Counted from the stretch's first letter, positions 1-8,677 are shown. The stretch: 64,000 nt of DNA from an uncultured Christensenella sp. (GCA_910584155.1 CAJTYG010000002.1:92984-156983); one strand, 5' to 3'. Program-made: numbers and translations. The notes: generated from the letters alone by a model not told the origin.

Positions 1-330
1 AGCGAATGAAGTAAGCTCGCTTACGGGAATGAGCGTCAGTCTTGAACAAGAGTTCGCACACGCAGTGTGGGCGTGCAAGTTTTGCACGCAAATCTCTTCT
101 TAACGACAAAAACCACCTTACGGTGGTTTTCTGGCGGAGAAGAAAGATTCGTAACTAAACGAAGTTTAGCGTAGTAGCGAATGAAGTAAGCTCGCTTACG
201 GGAATGAGCGTCAGTCTTGAACAAGAGTTCTCACACGCAGTGTGGGCGTGCAAATTTTGCACGCAAATCTCTTCTTAATGACAAAAACCACCTTGAGGTG
301 GTTTTCTGGCGGAGAAGAAGATGTAAGTCT
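1..330. repeat. Two tandem copies of a ~175-bp repeat containing tRNA-Ser fragments
   Basis: The sequence beginning at base 1 starts again at base 176, and the copies stay nearly identical through a GGTGGTTTT hairpin (about 107-130 and 283-305). Each copy holds a short match to the 3' end of the tRNA-Ser at 492-584 on the minus strand (132-156 and 307-321). Each also holds, on the plus strand, a T-arm-like match split in two: AAGAGTTC (48-55, 223-230) and AATCTCTTCTT (91-101, 266-276), separated by about 35 bp with its own GCGTGCAA/TTGCACGC hairpin. No convincing protein is encoded. The pattern suggests repeated duplication or excision/integration beside a tRNA gene; this origin is inferred. 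Confidence 0.8.
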
Positions 331-408
331 TTGCGGGGCAAAGAACATCTCTTTGCTCCGCAGGTCTCCGCTCATGCTTTGCAATCCTGTTATGCTTCGC
401 ATATCTGC

Positions 409-458
409 TTTTCTCATATGCACGTAATTTTGCAAGCAAAAACGTGCATATGAGAAAA
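409..458. repeat. 17-bp perfect inverted repeat
   Basis: Bases 409-425 and 442-458 are exact reverse complements (core CATATGCACGT / ACGTGCATATG) around a 16-base loop. It lies between the tandem repeat and the tRNA-Ser terminator and overlaps the left arm of that terminator, so both could be parts of one compound 3' structure. GCAATCCTGT at 381-390 is also the reverse complement of ACAGGATTGC at 476-485, extending the palindromic character of the region. Confidence 0.7.
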
Positions 459-488
459 GCAATCCTACGGACTGACAGGATTGCTTTT
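455..488 (-). terminator. Terminator downstream of tRNA-Ser
   Basis: A 12-bp perfect stem AAAAGCAATCCT / AGGATTGCTTTT with a 10-base loop lies 3 bases beyond the CCA end of tRNA-Ser and ends in four T on the minus strand. It is the likely intrinsic terminator for that tRNA. Confidence 0.7.
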
Positions 489-491
489 GCG

Positions 492-584
492 TGGCGGAGA
501 AGAAGAGATTCGAACTCTTGAACCGCTTTTGACGGTTACGCGATTTCCAGTCGCGCGCCCTCGACCAAACTAGGCGACTTCTCC
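492..584 (-). tRNA. tRNA-Ser (anticodon GGA), CCA encoded
   Basis: On the minus strand a 93-nt class II tRNA is visible. The acceptor stem GGAGAAG pairs with CTTCTCC, a G discriminator and a genomic CCA follow, the anticodon loop CTGGAAA gives GGA (reads UCC/UCU), a long variable arm is present, and the T-arm has TTCGAATC. A possible own -10 box (TATAAT, minus, 616-621) lies about 30 bases upstream, and a stronger promoter lies at 777-805, so it may be co-transcribed with the candidate RNA at 676-770. Its 3' end is duplicated in the repeats at 1-330. Confidence 0.95.
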
Positions 585-675
585 AAAATATATTGAATAT
601 GAGTTTGATTACTAAATTATAACTACTACATATCCAAAATTCCATTTAATTTTGCACGATTTATTGCGTTTTTAT

Positions 676-770
676 CCCATAAAAATGGGTTGCAGTTGAA
701 GGATAATGGAACACAAAACCATTTCCCTCAACTGTACAACGCTGCGAGAGTTGCCTCTCTATAACCCAAC
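676..770 (-). ncRNA. Candidate small structured RNA, family unknown
   Basis: A consensus promoter (777-805) predicts a start near 770. The transcript folds neatly: TGGGTT (768-763) pairs with AACCCA (691-686); a 5-bp hairpin capped by a GCAA tetraloop spans 746-759; CAGTTGA pairs with TCAACTG (734-728 with 699-693); and AATGG with CCATT (723-719 with 709-705) caps a rod. No reading frame or ribosome binding site is present. Its 3' end is unclear: a weak CCCAT/ATGGG hairpin lies at 676-689, or transcription may continue 100 bases into tRNA-Ser. A 6S-like RNA was considered, but the compact ~95-nt form does not clearly match. Confidence 0.5.
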
Positions 771-776
771 GACAAG

Positions 777-805
777 ATTATAGCTTAATGAGCGAATTTT
801 GACAA
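777..805 (-). promoter_or_regulatory. Sigma-70-type promoter for the candidate RNA / tRNA-Ser
   Basis: On the minus strand TTGTCA (805-800), a 17-bp spacer and a perfect TATAAT (782-777). The predicted start is a G at about 770. Confidence 0.75.
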
Positions 806-1008
806 GCACTTACGGCGATAAATTTGTCGAAATATGTAAATTTCTGCCAACTTTTTTATTACGCTGCATTTGGCAAATCTGGGCAAATAAGTTTACCGTT
901 GCAAACTACTTAAATTTTGCACTTGCTGTAAAGGCAGGCAAACATATTTTGTTTAGTATATAATCAAGCATATTGACTTAAACCTTTGGGTATACGGCAG
1001 GATTTATC

Positions 1009-1044
1009 AAATAAACAAATGAGCGTGCCGTTGCAGGCACGCTC
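1009..1044 (-). terminator. rho terminator
   Basis: A 9-bp GC-rich stem GAGCGTGCC / GGCACGCTC (1021-1044) lies about 50 bases after the rho stop and is followed on the minus strand by a T-rich ATTTGTTTATTT tract. The rest of 806-1008 is AT-rich with no gene that I can support. Confidence 0.7.
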
Positions 1045-1096
1045 ACAATGATTTCTACTTGTTTCCACTTGTTTGAATACAGTTACTGTTTGCCTT

Positions 1097-2752
1097 TTAC
1101 TTATTTGAACGGAAGTTGTAGCCTTCCTTTTGCCAAACCCGTATTTGCAAGTTGAGTTGCTCGATAAACTCCTTATTAGACGACGTTTTGACTATCATAT
1201 TGATGAGGTTTTCCGTAGCGTCGGCGTTGTCGGTGTTGGAAAGCATCTTTCTGATACCCCACGCAGCCTCGAGCTCGCCCGATGTGAGCAGAAGCTCTTC
1301 CTTGCGGGTGCTGCTCTTTGCGAGATCGATCGCAGGGAAAATACGCTTTTCGGACAGCTTTCTGTCGAGGTGTATTTCCATATTGCCTGTGCCTTTGAAT
1401 TCCTCAAAAATAACGTCGTCCATACGGCTGCCCGTTTCTACGAGCGCAGTGGCTATGATAGTGAGCGAGCCGCCGGGATAGTTTTTGTCGGGGCTGGCTT
1501 CAAGATTTCTTGCCGAGCCGAAAAATCTCTTTGGGCTATGCAATGCGCCGGGATCGATACCGCCCGACAGCGTTCTGCCTGTCGGTGGAATAGTCAAATT
1601 ATAAGCACGTGCAAGCCTTGTGAGGCTGTCAAGCAAAATGACGACGTCCTTGCCCTTTTCCACGAGACGTTTTGACCTTTCAAGCAGCATTTCCGCCGTT
1701 TTGGTGTGGTGCTCGGGAAGCTCGTCGAAGGTTGAGAACACAACTTCGCCGTTTATGGAACGCTGCATATCCGTGACCTCCTCGGGACGCTCGTCGATGA
1801 GAAGCACCTTGAGCACGACGTCGGGATAGTTTCTTGTGATAGAGCCTGCAATCATTTTGAGCAACGTCGTCTTACCTGCCTTTGGCGGCGATACGATTAT
1901 CGCACGCTGTCCTTTGCCGATTGGCGACACAAGGTCGATACAGCGCATTGCGTATTCTCTCGGATGATTTGCGACCTCGAGGCGCAGACGTGTTTGCGGA
2001 TATATTGGCGTAAGCGTATCGAAATTCGGGCGGTTTTTGGCGACCTCTACGCTGTCGCCGTTTACAGATATTACGTCGTAAAGCGGAGCGGGCTTATTTT
2101 CGTCCTGCCCTTTTCTGCAGGTTGCAACGACATAATCGCCTCTTCTAAGCCCGAACTGTCTGATTTTTGCCGAGCTGACATAAGCGTCAAGCTCGCTACA
2201 CTCGCCGCTTTTAACTCTCAAAAAGCCGTAGTTGTCGGGGCTGATTTCCAAATAACCCTCTCTTGTAAACTCCTTTTCCTCTCTGAGTGACGGATTTGCC
2301 GAGCTGAATTCGGGATAATCCTGCACCTCGTCGGAGGTAGACGGTTTAAACTCGATATTGAATTCGGAACGTGGGCGCCCCTCTCTGCGCTCGCCGTCCT
2401 TGGGCGTAAAGCTCTTACGCATAGGTCTGCCCGAATTTCCGCTCATAGGCTTGCGGTATTGTTCGCTTTGGCGTTGCTCGTATTTTGTTTCTGGCTGCGC
2501 CGCAGACGGCTGCGACTCGCCTGTAGCCTCCGTCTCGCCCTCGATAGGCGTTGTGATTTTATATGACTTTTTGGGGCGACCTACTCTCGGCGGCTCGGGA
2601 GGCGCCATTATGCCGTTTGAAATTTTATAAATAAGGTCGACAAGCTCTGCTTTGTTATGCTTTGTCGGAGCCGAGACTCCTACGCTTTTTGCGACTGAAC
2701 GAACGTCGAAAATGCTCATTCTGTCAAGCTCCTGCCTTGTATATTTTTGCAT
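1097..2752 (-). CDS. rho: Transcription termination factor Rho
   Basis: Hexameric RNA/DNA helicase that binds nascent RNA and terminates transcription in the cytoplasm. The 551-aa product has an N-terminal Rho_N/SAP-like helical domain (about 1-50), a long charged low-complexity linker (50-160), a cold-shock-like RNA-binding domain (from about 165, EGYLEISPDNYGFLR), Walker A SPPKAGKTT (288-296) and Walker B VILLDSLTR (371-379). The linker makes it longer than the roughly 420-aa enterobacterial form, as is common in Clostridia. The ATG is preceded by AAGGAG at good spacing. It is monocistronic between hairpins at 1009-1044 and 2809-2833. Identification is very secure. Confidence 0.97.
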   Translation of the reverse strand: MQKYTRQELDRMSIFDVRSVAKSVGVSAPTKHNKAELVDLIYKISNGIMAPPEPPRVGRPKKSYKITTPIEGETEATGESQPSAAQPETKYEQRQSEQYRKPMSGNSGRPMRKSFTPKDGERREGRPRSEFNIEFKPSTSDEVQDYPEFSSANPSLREEKEFTREGYLEISPDNYGFLRVKSGECSELDAYVSSAKIRQFGLRRGDYVVATCRKGQDENKPAPLYDVISVNGDSVEVAKNRPNFDTLTPIYPQTRLRLEVANHPREYAMRCIDLVSPIGKGQRAIIVSPPKAGKTTLLKMIAGSITRNYPDVVLKVLLIDERPEEVTDMQRSINGEVVFSTFDELPEHHTKTAEMLLERSKRLVEKGKDVVILLDSLTRLARAYNLTIPPTGRTLSGGIDPGALHSPKRFFGSARNLEASPDKNYPGGSLTIIATALVETGSRMDDVIFEEFKGTGNMEIHLDRKLSEKRIFPAIDLAKSSTRKEELLLTSGELEAAWGIRKMLSNTDNADATENLINMIVKTSSNKEFIEQLNLQIRVWQKEGYNFRSNK

Positions 2753-2808
2753 ATTACACTCCTTATGGTTTATTATTTTAGTTAAACAGGTATGTGAGAT
2801 TTAAATTT

Positions 2809-2833
2809 CCCGTTTGCCCATAAGGCAAACGGG
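2809..2833 (-). terminator. Hairpin between the MBL hydrolase and rho
   Basis: A 10-bp perfect stem CCCGTTTGCC / GGCAAACGGG with a 5-base loop lies just after the stop of the upstream minus-strand gene. The following T content is modest (AAATTTAAAT), so it may be a weak terminator that allows some read-through into rho. Confidence 0.5.
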
Positions 2834-2850
2834 CTTAAAAAACGTAAAAA

Positions 2851-3507
2851 TTATTTTGAAACCTTTTCAAGCACAAACACTTTGGTTTCTTCACCGTCGA
2901 AGTCCGCTCTGTCAAAATCAACGGAAGCGCCGTCGACGTACACTATGTTTTCATCGTCAAACAGATCGAGAAATTCGCCCACTTTGTCGATGTCAAAATC
3001 GCAGTCCTTAGTCTTGTAGTGCATTGGGATCACCACGTCAGGCATAATGCGATCGACATATTCCTTGGCTTGCTTTGCATCGATGGTATAAGTCCCGCCC
3101 ACGGGAATGAGCAGCACGTTGACAGGCATAAGCATTTCCACCAAAATTGCGTTGCACTCCTCGCCTATGTCGCCCATGTGGCACACGTCCACACCGTCCA
3201 TACGGTATTTAAAAACGATATTGTCGCCTCTTTGTGCACCCTTGCTGTCGTCGTGGAATGTGTGACTGCCCAAAATATGCACGCCGCCTATCTCGTATGC
3301 CCCTGCACGGGTTATCACCGTCGGAGAGCCCGAAATATTTTCTATATTGTTGTGATCCTCGTGCTTGTGGCTGACTGTAACGATGTCCGCCTCTGCGGCA
3401 GGCATATCGTAGCCTACGTTTGAGTGGTAGGGATCGGTCACGACCGTCGTACCCGTGCTTTCCTCAAGCCTGAACGATGAGTGGCCAAGCCATGTGATTT
3501 TCACCAT
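2851..3507 (-). CDS. MBL-fold metal-dependent hydrolase (UPF0173/UlaG-like)
   Basis: A 218-aa metallo-beta-lactamase-fold protein. The N-terminal WLGHSSF (His9), the TDPY strand (24-27) and the metal-binding VSHKHEDH (45-52) fit the compact UlaG/UPF0173 branch of cytoplasmic zinc or manganese hydrolases; the substrate cannot be told from sequence. The ATG has AGGAGGA just upstream. It lies 15 bp downstream of prs, so it is probably co-transcribed with it, but gene context does not define its role. A phosphodiesterase or lactonase activity is possible but unproven. Confidence 0.85.
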   Translation of the reverse strand: MVKITWLGHSSFRLEESTGTTVVTDPYHSNVGYDMPAAEADIVTVSHKHEDHNNIENISGSPTVITRAGAYEIGGVHILGSHTFHDDSKGAQRGDNIVFKYRMDGVDVCHMGDIGEECNAILVEMLMPVNVLLIPVGGTYTIDAKQAKEYVDRIMPDVVIPMHYKTKDCDFDIDKVGEFLDLFDDENIVYVDGASVDFDRADFDGEETKVFVLEKVSK

Positions 3508-3522
3508 TTCCTCCTTATGCGC

Positions 3523-4671
3523 TTATTGATTTATCTGCGCAACCAATTCTCTGATTTTTTGCGACGGGTCGAGCAAGGTCGAAACCGATTCGTTGAAGTT
3601 TGCCGCCGCAATGATATAGGATATATACTTTGATATGTCCGCCTCGACAAACCACGGACATTCCTTCAGCTCAGGAATACGGTACGTGAGGTTTGTTGAC
3701 AGCACTGCGTCAAATACGCCCTCCTCGTATGCTCTATTGAATTTTTCCACACCCTCGGTAAAGAGTGAGAACGTCGCTGCGAGGAATACCCTCTCTGCGC
3801 CCTTTTCTTTTATCTCTCTTGCAAGCTTCAAAATTGAGTCGCCCGTTGCGATCATATCGTCGGCAACGAACACGTCCATTCCCAAAACCGAGCTTCCGAT
3901 ATACTCGTGCGCAACGATGGGATTGCGACCGTTGACTATTGTGGAATAGTCCCTGCGCTTGTAGAACATACCGAGATCCAAGCCGAGCACCGACGCATAA
4001 AACACGTTTCTTGTCATTGCGCCCTCGTCGGGTGAGATGACCATGAGTTGATTTTTGTTGAGCCTTATGTCGGGGAATTTTCTCACCAGCGACTTGAGTA
4101 TCTGATAGTGGGCAAAGTAGTTGTCAAAGCCCATTCTCGGCACGGCGTTTTGCACTCTCGGATCGTGTGCATCAAACGTGATGATGTCGTTTACGCCCAT
4201 CATTTCAAGCTCCTGCAGCATCATTGCGCAGTCAAGCGATTCCCTTGCGTTTCTGCGGTGCTGACGTCCGCCGTAAAGCATAGGCATTATGACCGTCATA
4301 CGCTCCGCCTTGCCCGTGCAAGCGCAGATGAGTCGCTTGAGATTTGCAAAATGCTCGTCGGGAGTGAGCGGAATGTCGTGCCCCATAAGCTTGTACGTCA
4401 CGCCGTGGTTGCCCGGATCGCAGATAAAATACAGGTCCTTGCCCCGCACCGTTTCGTAGATAAGTCCCTTTGCGTCGCCGTTTGTAAACCTCGGGCAGTC
4501 AGACTTAAGAATGAACGTATCCTTTTGAAGCTTCTTGCCAAGGTGCGATTCGCTAAAGAGTTTTATAAGCCTTTTGTCGATAAGATTTGCCAGCTCCTCA
4601 GCGCCGGGAGTGGCTACTAATGCAATAGGAGCGCTTGGTGTCTCCCCAAAAACAGAAAAATCCGGTGTCAT
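3523..4671 (-). CDS. prs: Ribose-phosphate pyrophosphokinase, long divergent form
   Basis: Makes PRPP from ribose 5-phosphate and ATP for nucleotide, His and Trp synthesis. I place the start at 4671 because GGAGG sits 6 bases upstream; in-frame codons further upstream lack one. The 382-aa product is about 65 residues longer than classical Prs. It keeps a GGRQHRR catalytic-region motif (134-140), DAHDP (168-172) and a PRPP loop ADDMIATGDS (270-279), which departs from the usual DDMIDTGGT. N- and C-terminal extensions account for the extra length. A regulatory or PRPP-synthase-associated paralog cannot be excluded without knowing whether a classical prs exists elsewhere. Confidence 0.88.
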   Translation of the reverse strand: MTPDFSVFGETPSAPIALVATPGAEELANLIDKRLIKLFSESHLGKKLQKDTFILKSDCPRFTNGDAKGLIYETVRGKDLYFICDPGNHGVTYKLMGHDIPLTPDEHFANLKRLICACTGKAERMTVIMPMLYGGRQHRRNARESLDCAMMLQELEMMGVNDIITFDAHDPRVQNAVPRMGFDNYFAHYQILKSLVRKFPDIRLNKNQLMVISPDEGAMTRNVFYASVLGLDLGMFYKRRDYSTIVNGRNPIVAHEYIGSSVLGMDVFVADDMIATGDSILKLAREIKEKGAERVFLAATFSLFTEGVEKFNRAYEEGVFDAVLSTNLTYRIPELKECPWFVEADISKYISYIIAAANFNESVSTLLDPSQKIRELVAQINQ

Positions 4672-4765
4672 TGGTTTCCTCCGAAAGTATGTATTGAGTA
4701 TATCAAATAAAAATTGTAAACGCAATCATATTTTGTACGATTACGGCAATTTTATCTTATTCGCA

Positions 4766-5896
4766 TTAAAATTGCATTATTCTCACAAGAATACTGTTCA
4801 TTATCGCCATTCCCGCACGTGTAAGGCTCACACGCCCGTTTTCAAATTTAAAAAAGCTTTTGAGCTCGTTTGGTATCCTGCCCTCAAGCAGCTTTTTGTC
4901 AACGCCCGCCGTCATACGAAGCCCCAACATTATACGCTCGTTGAATACGTCCCTTTCGCTGAGAACGCAGGTTTCCACACGTGGGATACGGTCATATGCG
5001 TCCGCACAGTTTACGCCCGCAATGTAGGCGTTGATATCCTTTGGCTGCGCAAAGCGGACGGGAGCGTTTATAGGGCTTATTCCGTCCGACGTCCTTATGA
5101 ACGAATGAGCGCCTGCGCCAAGCCCTAAATATTCCTCGCCCGTCCAATATCCAACGTTGTGCTTGCTTTCATATCCTTTTCTTGCAAAGTTTGACACCTC
5201 GTATTTGTCAAAGCCGTTTGCTTTTAAAACGTCCTCTGCAACGGTCAGCATATCCGCCACCTCGTCGTCGGACGGAAGAAGCACTCTTTCCTCTTCCACA
5301 CGCTTTGCAAGCGCAGTACCTGCCTCGAGCGTGAGCGCATACACTGAAATATGCTTTACAAGCGGCGCAAGCGTTTTAAGCTCGTCTGCAACGGCGGCGC
5401 AGGTATCGTACGGCAGCCCTACTATCACGTCGCAGGACACGTTTTCAAAGTGCTTATTTGCAAGCTCTATAGCCGACAGCGCAGTCGCAGCGTTGTGCAG
5501 GCGCCCTACCGAGCGAAGATTTGAGTCGCTTAAGCTTTGCACGCCTATGCTTATGCGGTTTATGCCCGCTTCCTTATAAGCGAGAAGCTTTTCCTCATCT
5601 AAGCTTTCGGGATTGCACTCGATACTACATTCCTTGACACAGGACAGGTCAAAGCTTTCTGAAAGCACTCTCATAATGCTTGCTATCCTTTTTGCGTCGA
5701 GCATGCTCGGAGTGCCTCCGCCTATATAAACAGTGTCGATTTTAGCCTTTGAATACGCCTCGCCTGCAAATCGTATTTCTCGATTTAGTGCGCTTAGATA
5801 GCTGAAAACCAAGCTTTCGTCCACGTTGGCGCAGGAGTTGAAGTCGCAATAGCGACATTTGGATTTGCAAAACGGAAGATGGATATACAGTTCCAT
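4766..5896 (-). CDS. hemW: Radical SAM heme chaperone HemW
   Basis: Formerly annotated as oxygen-independent coproporphyrinogen oxidase. The radical SAM CX3CX2C motif is at Cys10, Cys14 and Cys17 (FCKSKCRYCDF), followed by YIGGGTPS and a C-terminal HemW domain. HemW binds heme and inserts it into target proteins. The ATG at 5896 is preferred to the GTG at 5902, because that GTG lies inside the AAAGGTG ribosome binding site. Product 376 aa, normal for the family. It follows lepA by 44 bp, the common lepA-hemW pairing. Whether the organism uses heme is not shown here. Confidence 0.92.
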   Translation of the reverse strand: MELYIHLPFCKSKCRYCDFNSCANVDESLVFSYLSALNREIRFAGEAYSKAKIDTVYIGGGTPSMLDAKRIASIMRVLSESFDLSCVKECSIECNPESLDEEKLLAYKEAGINRISIGVQSLSDSNLRSVGRLHNAATALSAIELANKHFENVSCDVIVGLPYDTCAAVADELKTLAPLVKHISVYALTLEAGTALAKRVEEERVLLPSDDEVADMLTVAEDVLKANGFDKYEVSNFARKGYESKHNVGYWTGEEYLGLGAGAHSFIRTSDGISPINAPVRFAQPKDINAYIAGVNCADAYDRIPRVETCVLSERDVFNERIMLGLRMTAGVDKKLLEGRIPNELKSFFKFENGRVSLTRAGMAIMNSILVRIMQF

Positions 5897-5940
5897 AGTC
5901 ACCTTTCAATATGCAAAATCCGCCTAAGCGGCGGATCCTG

Positions 5941-7737
5941 TCAGTTGTCGATTTTAAGTATGGATATAAACGCCTCGCTGGGCACCTCGACGGAGCCAAC
6001 CTTGCGCATACGTTTTTTGCCTTCTTTTTGCTTTTCAAGCAGCTTCTTCTTGCGGGTTATGTCGCCGCCGTAGCACTTTGCAAGCACGTCCTTGCGCATT
6101 GCCTTTACCGTCTCACGGGCGATTATCTTGCCGCCGACGGTGGCTTGAATGGGAATTTCAAACAGTTGACGTGGAATGACCTCTTTCAGCTTTTCCGCAA
6201 TGCCTCTGCCTCTCGAATATGCGTTGTCACGGTGCACGATGATGGATAGTGCGTCGCAGACCTCGCCGTTTATCATCATATCGAGGCGCACAAGGTCGCT
6301 TTTTTCATAGCCGTCCGTTTCATAGTCTAAGGAAGCATAGCCACGTGTGCGTGATTTCAAGCTGTCGAAAAAGTCGTAGATTATTTCGTTGAGCGGCATT
6401 CTGTAAAGTATCTGCACTCTTGTCGGATCGATATAGGACATATCCAAAAATATGCCTCTTTTGCCCTGACACAGCTCCATTATCGCACCGACGTATTCGG
6501 GCGGCGTAAACAGCTTTGCAAGCACCATAGGCTCCTCGATATAAGCTATTTCCGACGTGTTTGGCAATGCGGTGGGATTGTCTATCACAAGCTTTTCGCC
6601 GTTGGTCTTAAAGACGTTGTAGGAAACGCTCGGCGCAGTTGTGATAAGATCGAGGTCAAATTCACGCTCCAACCTTTCCTCGATTATTTCCATATGCAGC
6701 AAGCCCAAAAAGCCGCAGCGAAAGCCGAAGCCCAACGCCGTTGAGACCTCGGGATCGAAGCTTAAGGATGCGTCGTTCAGCTGAAGCTTTAATAGAGCCT
6801 CTTTCAAATCGTCGTACTTTGCGCCGTCCGCAGGGAAAACGCCCGTGTAGACCATAGGCGTAGCCTTTTTGTAGCCGGATAGCGGCTCCTTTGCAGGACG
6901 GTCCGCATTTGTTATGGTGTCGCCGACGGCAGTGTCGCTCACGTTTTTGATACTGCCTGCAATATAGCCGACCTCGCCTGCCGTAAGCTGCTGACAAGGT
7001 ATCATATGCGGTGAAAAATAGCCTACCTCAACGACCTCGAACACCTTGCCCGTGGACATCATTTTGATTTTGTCCCCTGCCTTGACCTTGCCGTCCATAA
7101 GGCGCACCATAGATATTGCGCCCCTGTAGTTGTCATAAAAGCTGTCAAATATCAGTGCCTTAAGCGGTGCGTTTTCGTCGCCCTGCGGCGCAGGAAGCTT
7201 ATCAACTATCTGAGCGATGAGGTCGTCGACGCCCGTGCCGTCCTTTGCCGAAACGAGCGGACAGCCGTCGGTATCCAAGCCTATGATATCCTCTATCTCA
7301 AGCTTTACGCCGTCGATGTCGGCGGAAGCAAGGTCTATTTTGTTTATGACGGGCAAGATTTCAAGATTGTTTTCAAGCGCAAGATATACGTTGGACAGCG
7401 TTTGCGCCTCTACGCCCTGCGTTGCGTCGACTATGAGCAATGCGCCCTCGCACGCCGCAAGCGAACGGGAAACCTCATACGTAAAATCAACGTGACCGGG
7501 GGTGTCGATAAGATTGAGCACGTATTCCTCGCCGTTGTGCTTATAATACAGCCTGCAGGTCTGAAGCTTGATGGTTATGCCCCGCTCACGCTCGATATCC
7601 ATATTGTCAAGCAGTTGATTTTCCATTTCACGCTCGCTGACCGTGCCCGTCTTTTCGATGAGCCTGTCGGCAAGAGTGCTTTTGCCGTGGTCGATGTGGG
7701 CTATTATGGAAAAATTCCTTATATATTTTTTGTCCAA
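5941..7737 (-). CDS. lepA: Elongation factor 4 (LepA)
   Basis: Ribosome-bound GTPase that back-translocates or helps 30S biogenesis. AHIDHGKST near the N-terminus (G1), DTPGHVDF (G3) and NKIDL (G4) are intact, and the C-terminal EF4-specific domain ends with lysine-rich KKLLEKQKEGKKR. I prefer a TTG start at 7737, with AGAGGTG about 5 bases upstream, over a GTG 36 bases earlier; this gives 598 aa, the family's usual length. The region between it and the divergent GDPD gene (7738-7871) carries candidate promoters both ways, including a minus-strand TATGAT. Confidence 0.95.
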   Translation of the reverse strand: MDKKYIRNFSIIAHIDHGKSTLADRLIEKTGTVSEREMENQLLDNMDIERERGITIKLQTCRLYYKHNGEEYVLNLIDTPGHVDFTYEVSRSLAACEGALLIVDATQGVEAQTLSNVYLALENNLEILPVINKIDLASADIDGVKLEIEDIIGLDTDGCPLVSAKDGTGVDDLIAQIVDKLPAPQGDENAPLKALIFDSFYDNYRGAISMVRLMDGKVKAGDKIKMMSTGKVFEVVEVGYFSPHMIPCQQLTAGEVGYIAGSIKNVSDTAVGDTITNADRPAKEPLSGYKKATPMVYTGVFPADGAKYDDLKEALLKLQLNDASLSFDPEVSTALGFGFRCGFLGLLHMEIIEERLEREFDLDLITTAPSVSYNVFKTNGEKLVIDNPTALPNTSEIAYIEEPMVLAKLFTPPEYVGAIMELCQGKRGIFLDMSYIDPTRVQILYRMPLNEIIYDFFDSLKSRTRGYASLDYETDGYEKSDLVRLDMMINGEVCDALSIIVHRDNAYSRGRGIAEKLKEVIPRQLFEIPIQATVGGKIIARETVKAMRKDVLAKCYGGDITRKKKLLEKQKEGKKRMRKVGSVEVPSEAFISILKIDN

Positions 7738-7790
7738 AAGACACCTCTTATTTGCGTTTTGCGCACTGCGCACACAAAATTATCATACTA

Positions 7791-7821
7791 TTGTTAAAAA
7801 AAGTATTGACTTTATTATAAT
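7791..7821 (+). promoter_or_regulatory. Putative promoter of the GDPD gene
   Basis: Plus-strand TTGTTA (7791-7796), a 19-bp spacer and a perfect TATAAT (7816-7821), about 50 bases before the start codon. The spacer is longer than ideal, so the -35 assignment is tentative; the -10 is strong. Confidence 0.5.
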
Positions 7822-7871
7822 GGAAGAATAAAATTTTATCAACAGAATGAAGTAAATTAGAGGTGGATATT

Positions 7872-8654
7872 ATGAATTTTCAATGGCTTTTTGACCGTCC
7901 CATTGCGCACAGAGGTCTGCACGACGCAAATTTGCCCGAAAACAGTATTCCTGCATACGAAAAGGCAATAGAGCACAACTTCAACATCGAAATCGACGTG
8001 CACCTGACAAAGGATAAGAAGCTTGTCGTATTTCACGACGACAGCCTCAAAAGAGTTTGCAGCGTAGATAAAAAAATCAAAAACTGCACTCTTGCGGAGC
8101 TGAAGACCTACGGACTTGCGGGCACAGACTACAAAATGCCCACTTTTGAGGAATTTTTGCAGCTTGTAGACGGCAAAACAGGTATACTTTGCGAGATAAA
8201 GGGCGTCAATCCTCTCGATCCGTCCATCATCAAAGCGACTATAAAGGCGCTTGAAAATTACAAAGGCAATATTGCCCTGCAGTCCTTTAACTTCGGCGCA
8301 GTCAAATACGGCAGAAAGCACTGCGACCTGCCCGTCGGCGGACTTTATACGTGGTGCTCGCCGAGCACAAAAAATCCGAGATGGTTTTTCTCGAGCTGGA
8401 TGGGCAAGCTGTGGCCTGTAAAGCCCACCAAGGCGCAATTTATCGCTTACGATATACGTGCCTGCGCCCCAAACCTGAGCGAAAACAAATGGCTCAAAAA
8501 ATGGTCTAAAAAACTGCCTGTACTGACGTGGACCATAGATACGCCCGAGCGTGTCAAGGACGCTCAAAAGTATGCGAACAACATCATTTTTGAAAAGCTT
8601 TCACCCGAGTTTGTAGAGGAATGCGTCGGCACTTTCAGACCTCTTGAATTTTAA
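7872..8654 (+). CDS. Glycerophosphodiester phosphodiesterase
   Basis: Cleaves glycerophosphodiesters to glycerol 3-phosphate and an alcohol. The 260-aa TIM-barrel product shows the GDPD signature HRGLHDANLPENS (starting at residue 13), EIDVHLTKD and the catalytic VVFHDD strand. There is no signal peptide, so it is cytoplasmic. The ATG at 7872 is chosen because the upstream GTG is part of the AGAGGTGG ribosome binding site. It is a single-gene plus-strand unit with its own terminator. The glycerol phosphate it releases would feed lipid synthesis or glycolysis. Confidence 0.9.
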   Translation: MNFQWLFDRPIAHRGLHDANLPENSIPAYEKAIEHNFNIEIDVHLTKDKKLVVFHDDSLKRVCSVDKKIKNCTLAELKTYGLAGTDYKMPTFEEFLQLVDGKTGILCEIKGVNPLDPSIIKATIKALENYKGNIALQSFNFGAVKYGRKHCDLPVGGLYTWCSPSTKNPRWFFSSWMGKLWPVKPTKAQFIAYDIRACAPNLSENKWLKKWSKKLPVLTWTIDTPERVKDAQKYANNIIFEKLSPEFVEECVGTFRPLEF

Positions 8655-8677
8655 AATTATAACTGATTTAGCATACT

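Noticed and set aside
1..330. CRISPR array
   Set aside because: Only two long tandem units, no short spaced repeats and no cas genes.
211..645. 144-aa minus-strand ORF across the tRNA-Ser region
   Set aside because: It reads through the tRNA, its terminator and the tandem repeats; it shares sequence with another ORF only because the DNA repeats.
676..770. Assignment of the candidate RNA to 6S RNA
   Set aside because: It is too short in its compact form and lacks a clear large central bubble; left as family unknown.
7857..8567. 236-aa ORF opposite the GDPD gene
   Set aside because: Shadow of a clear gene with intact catalytic motifs; no start signal of its own.
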